From Betaproteobacteria bacterium (GTDB lineage: Bacteria > Pseudomonadota > Gammaproteobacteria > Burkholderiales > Gallionellaceae): 19,855 nt of DNA. Positions 17,750-19,855 of the stretch are shown piece by piece. Below the pieces are notes generated by a model. That model was not told the origin of the DNA and ran no database searches. It saw only the letters and a program-made list of their open reading frames with translations. A program made the translations under genes and the position numbers. The DNA is taken from assembly GCA_028871775.1 (NCBI GenBank), contig JAGWMH010000006.1, positions 1-19,855 on the forward strand, in the 5' to 3' direction. Each line of letters opens with the position of its first letter. The stretch's first letter is position 1.

Positions 17750-18576
17750 GCTGTCCGGCGCCGGCAAAACTCAACCTGTTCCTGCACGTGGTGGGGCGCA
17801 GGGCCGATGGCTACCACCTGCTGCAAACCCTGTTCCGCTTCATTGATTTCGGCGACACGCTGCATTTCACGCTGCGCGAAGACGGAGCGGTGCGTCGCAT
17901 CAGCGCACTGGATGGCGTGCCGCAGGAACAGGACTTGTGCGTGCGCGCTGCGCGCCTGCTGCAACAGGAATGCGGCTGTCCGCTGGGTGTGGATATCGCG
18001 CTGGAAAAGCGCATTCCGCTGGGCGGCGGCCTGGGCGGCGGCAGTTCCGATGCGGCCACTACGCTGCTGGCGCTGAATCGGCTGTGGCAACTGGGGTTGT
18101 CGCGCGAACGGCTGATGCGGCTAGGGCTATCCTTGGGCGCGGATGTGCCGGTGTTCGTGTTCGGCGAAAATGCCTTTGCCGAGGGCGTGGGCGAACAGTT
18201 ACAGGCCTACCCCCTGCCGGACGCCTGGTATGTGGTGCTGTTCCCGCCCGTGCACGTCGCCACGGCACAGATTTTTGCGCATCCTGAATTGACACGGGAT
18301 ACGATTTCCCTCAGAATTCGCGACCTTTCGCTACGGGCATTGCATAACGATCTGCAGCCGGTAGTGTGCAGTTTATATCCGGAAGTGGCGCGGCACCTTT
18401 CCTGGCTGGGCCGGTTTGCCGAGGCGCGGATGACAGGCTCCGGCGCGTGCGTTTTTGCCGAATTTGCCAGCGCAGGGCAAGCGCAGGCGGTGCTGGAGCA
18501 GTTGCCGCCGGACATGCGCGGCATCGTGGCGCGCGGCTTGCCGCACCATCCGCTGCGGGATTTTGCCACGCCATAG
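17734..18576 (+). CDS. ispE: 4-diphosphocytidyl-2-C-methyl-D-erythritol kinase
   Basis: A 280-residue GHMP-family kinase that phosphorylates CDP-methylerythritol in the non-mevalonate isoprenoid pathway. The N-terminal [21 protein letters not shown] includes the conserved lysine K12 and the substrate-binding GYH. The ATP-binding glycine loop is [15 protein letters not shown] (about 89-103). The catalytic aspartate lies in [11 protein letters not shown]. The C-terminal [12 protein letters not shown] is the third GHMP motif. The ATG at 17734 lies inside the end of lolB, without a good ribosome binding site of its own, so translation is likely coupled. The tRNA-Gln gene begins only 11 bases after its stop. 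Confidence 0.96.
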   Translation: MGNSISCPAPAKLNLFLHVVGRRADGYHLLQTLFRFIDFGDTLHFTLREDGAVRRISALDGVPQEQDLCVRAARLLQQECGCPLGVDIALEKRIPLGGGLGGGSSDAATTLLALNRLWQLGLSRERLMRLGLSLGADVPVFVFGENAFAEGVGEQLQAYPLPDAWYVVLFPPVHVATAQIFAHPELTRDTISLRIRDLSLRALHNDLQPVVCSLYPEVARHLSWLGRFAEARMTGSGACVFAEFASAGQAQAVLEQLPPDMRGIVARGLPHHPLRDFATP

Positions 18577-18587
18577 GTTAAGTTTCT

Positions 18588-18662
18588 TGGGGAGTCGCCA
18601 AGTGGTAAGGCACCGGATTTTGATTCCGGCATTCGTAGGTTCGATCCCTACCTCCCCAGCCA
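18588..18662 (+). tRNA. tRNA-Gln (anticodon UUG)
   Basis: A 75-base tRNA including the encoded CCA end. The acceptor stem TGGGGAG pairs with CTCCCCA, with discriminator G. The anticodon stem CCGGA/TCCGG (18613-18617/18625-18629) encloses the loop TTTTGAT with anticodon TTG at 18620-18622, reading CAA/CAG glutamine codons. The T-arm GTAGG-TTCGATC-CCTAC is perfect. It begins 11 bases after ispE, so it is probably transcribed with the lolB-ispE operon and released by RNase processing. The same position between ispE and prs is common in beta- and gammaproteobacteria. Confidence 0.97.
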
Positions 18663-18681
18663 GTTTTGCTGGTTGTTTTTT
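18658..18681 (+). terminator. Terminator-like hairpin at the tRNA 3' end
   Basis: AGCCAG (18658-18663) can pair with CTGGTT (18669-18674) around a TTTTG loop, followed by a run of six T. One arm uses the last tRNA bases and the CCA end, so folding as a tRNA and as a terminator exclude each other. The stem is short and includes one G-T pair. Confidence 0.5.
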
Positions 18682-18683
18682 GC

Positions 18684-18704
18684 ATGGGCGCTTGCGCCCA
18701 TTTT
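18684..18704 (+). terminator. Strong hairpin with T-tract before prs
   Basis: ATGGGCGC (18684-18691) and GCGCCCAT (18694-18701) form a perfect 8-bp stem with a very tight loop (effectively CTTG), followed by TTTT and AA. It lies 22 bases before the prs GTG. It may end the upstream transcript or act as an attenuator within the prs leader. Confidence 0.6.
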
Positions 18705-18726
18705 AATTCTGCCTTGAGGAGTCCAC

Positions 18727-19677
18727 GTGTCCTACGACAGCTTGATGGTATTTACCGGCAATGCCAATCCTAAGCTTGCAGAAGATGTGGCGCGGTATCT
18801 TGATATCCGCCTGGGACGGGCTACCGTTGGCCGTTTTTCCGACGGCGAGGTGATGGTCGAGATTCTCGAGAACGTGCGCGGCAAGGATGTGTTTGTGCTG
18901 CAATCAACCTGCGCCCCGACCAACGACACGTTGATGGAAGTGCTGGTGATGGTGGATGCGTTGAAACGCGCTTCAGCAGGACGGATCACTGCCGCGCTGC
19001 CGTATCTGGGGTATGCCAGGCAGGACCGCCGCCCGCGCTCCGCGCGCGTGGCGATTACCGCCAAGGTGGTGGCGAACATGCTGAGCGGCGTGGGTGTGGA
19101 CCGCGTGCTGACCATGGATTTGCACTCGGACCAGATCCAGGGTTTTTTCGACATCCCGGTGGACAACATCTATGCCAGCCCGATCCTGCTGTCGGATGTG
19201 TGGAAGCACAACTACCCGAACCTGGTCGTGGTGTCGCCGGACGTGGGCGGCGTGGTGCGGGCCCGGGCACTGGCTAAGCAGATGGATGCGGATCTGGCGA
19301 TTATTGATAAACGCCGCCCCAAGCCGAACGTGGCGAAAGTGATGAACATCATCGGCGATGTAGTGGGCCGCACCTGCCTGATCATGGACGACATGGTGGA
19401 TACCGCCAACACCCTGTGTGAGGCTGCCGATGCGCTCAAGGAAAAGGGTGCGGAGCGGGTGCTGGCATACTGCACGCATCCGGTGCTGTCGGGCCCCGCG
19501 ATCGGGCGCCTCAGCAATTCCGCGCTGGACGAATTGGTGGTGACCGATACCATCCCGTTGCGCGAAGAAGCGCGCAACTGCAAACGCATCCGCCAGTTGA
19601 GCGTGGCGGAGCTGATGGCCGAGACCATGCGCCGCATCAATGCGGAGGAGTCGGTCAGCTCGTTGTTTGTTGACTGA
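18727..19677 (+). CDS. prs: Ribose-phosphate pyrophosphokinase (PRPP synthetase)
   Basis: A 316-residue enzyme making 5-phosphoribosyl-1-pyrophosphate from ribose 5-phosphate and ATP, the entry to purine, pyrimidine, histidine, tryptophan and NAD synthesis. The flexible-loop region [20 protein letters not shown] (96-115, given in part), [12 protein letters not shown] (130-141), the catalytic lysine in DKRRPKPN (K195) and the PRPP-binding [14 protein letters not shown] (217-230) are all intact. The length equals that of the class I bacterial enzyme. The start is GTG at 18727, supported by AGGAG 5 bases upstream and by the family start after Met ([14 protein letters not shown]). Two hairpins precede it. 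In related genomes rplY and pth follow; here the window ends before any such gene. Confidence 0.97.
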   Translation: MSYDSLMVFTGNANPKLAEDVARYLDIRLGRATVGRFSDGEVMVEILENVRGKDVFVLQSTCAPTNDTLMEVLVMVDALKRASAGRITAALPYLGYARQDRRPRSARVAITAKVVANMLSGVGVDRVLTMDLHSDQIQGFFDIPVDNIYASPILLSDVWKHNYPNLVVVSPDVGGVVRARALAKQMDADLAIIDKRRPKPNVAKVMNIIGDVVGRTCLIMDDMVDTANTLCEAADALKEKGAERVLAYCTHPVLSGPAIGRLSNSALDELVVTDTIPLREEARNCKRIRQLSVAELMAETMRRINAEESVSSLFVD

Positions 19678-19688
19678 GCATATAGATT

Positions 19689-19813
19689 AAAAAACGTAGC
19701 GAGAAGCGATCAGGCAAGGCAGAAAACGGCGAGAAAGCGGAGTTTACTCATAGTAAATGAGCATTTTGAGCCGGTTTCCAACGCAGCATCATCGCTTCGC
19801 AGTAGTTTTTTTT
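19689..19813. repeat. 125-base imperfect inverted repeat, MITE-like hairpin element
   Basis: Two 60-base arms, 19689-19748 and 19752-19811, are imperfect reverse complements of each other around a CAT centre. The innermost TTTACT/AGTAAA and the outermost AAAAAAC/GTTTTTT match perfectly. Inner blocks such as GAAGCGAT/ATCGCTTC and GGC-rich parts match with one-base shifts. The ends are TTAAAAAAC on the left and GTTTTTTTTAA on the right. It has no coding capacity. The shape (long cruciform, A/T-run ends, intergenic placement after prs) fits a miniature inverted-repeat element or dispersed hairpin repeat, and the T-runs could also make it a bidirectional terminator. Copy number in the genome is unknown. 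Confidence 0.75.
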
Positions 19814-19816
19814 AAG

Positions 19817-19836
19817 CGGCCACCATGTGGTGGCCG
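19817..19836. repeat. Perfect 9-bp-stem palindrome at the window end
   Basis: CGGCCACCA (19817-19825) and TGGTGGCCG (19828-19836) are perfect reverse complements separated by TG. The hairpin is GC-rich but is followed by GTAACCC, not a T-run. It may be a terminator stem, part of the neighbouring repeat's insertion context, or an operator. The last bases up to 19855 contain no gene start that I can recognise. Confidence 0.6.
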
Positions 19837-19855
19837 GTAACCCGGAACTACCTGG

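Overview
The window reads as a core-genome segment of a betaproteobacterium. The best fit is Nitrosomonadales, perhaps near Gallionellaceae, judged from protein flavour and gene order (sspA-sspB; ftsY-ftsE-ftsX next to rpoH; an M16 peptidase pair followed by rsmD-coaD-ferredoxin; TPR lipoprotein-lolB-ispE-tRNA-Gln-prs). It is moderately GC-rich and densely packed, with many 1- to 16-base gene overlaps. I see no prophage, integrase, transposase, CRISPR array or rRNA. The genus cannot be fixed without a database search.

Layout. 1-402: 3' end of a peptidoglycan glycosyltransferase (mtgA), then the Mg2+ transporter mgtE (490-1944). A small periplasmic c-type cytochrome faces mgtE (2042-2359, minus). 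A roughly 400-base non-coding stretch precedes sspA-sspB (2776-3773), which ends at a clear bidirectional terminator shared with rpoH. On the minus strand, ftsY, ftsE and ftsX form a tightly overlapped operon (7312 to 4765). rpoH (4675-3818) follows in the same direction but has its own promoter, overlapped by a near-consensus CIRCE element. The HrcA repressor therefore probably controls the heat-shock sigma factor.

7422-11396 (plus): two secreted M16 peptidase-like proteins (the first with the zinc motif, the second without), rsmD, coaD and a 2[4Fe-4S] ferredoxin, apparently one operon. rsmD has no in-frame ATG, GTG, TTG or CTG at a sensible position and appears to start with ATA inside an ATAA overlap. 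15291-11416 (minus): ABC ATPase, ABC-2 permease, GldG-like auxiliary protein and mutM.

15444-19677 (plus): a TPR outer-membrane lipoprotein resembling LbcA, lolB, ispE, tRNA-Gln(UUG) and prs. Two hairpins lie between the tRNA and prs. Downstream of prs is a 125-base imperfect inverted repeat with A/T-run ends that looks like a MITE or dispersed intergenic hairpin repeat, followed by a perfect 9-bp-stem palindrome at the window edge.

The genes cover envelope biogenesis and division (mtgA, ftsEX, ftsY, lolB, TPR lipoprotein), stress control (rpoH, sspAB) and core metabolism (coaD, ispE, prs). I found no wholly new multi-gene system. The observations most worth following are the CIRCE-rpoH link, the ATA start of rsmD and the hairpin element after prs.
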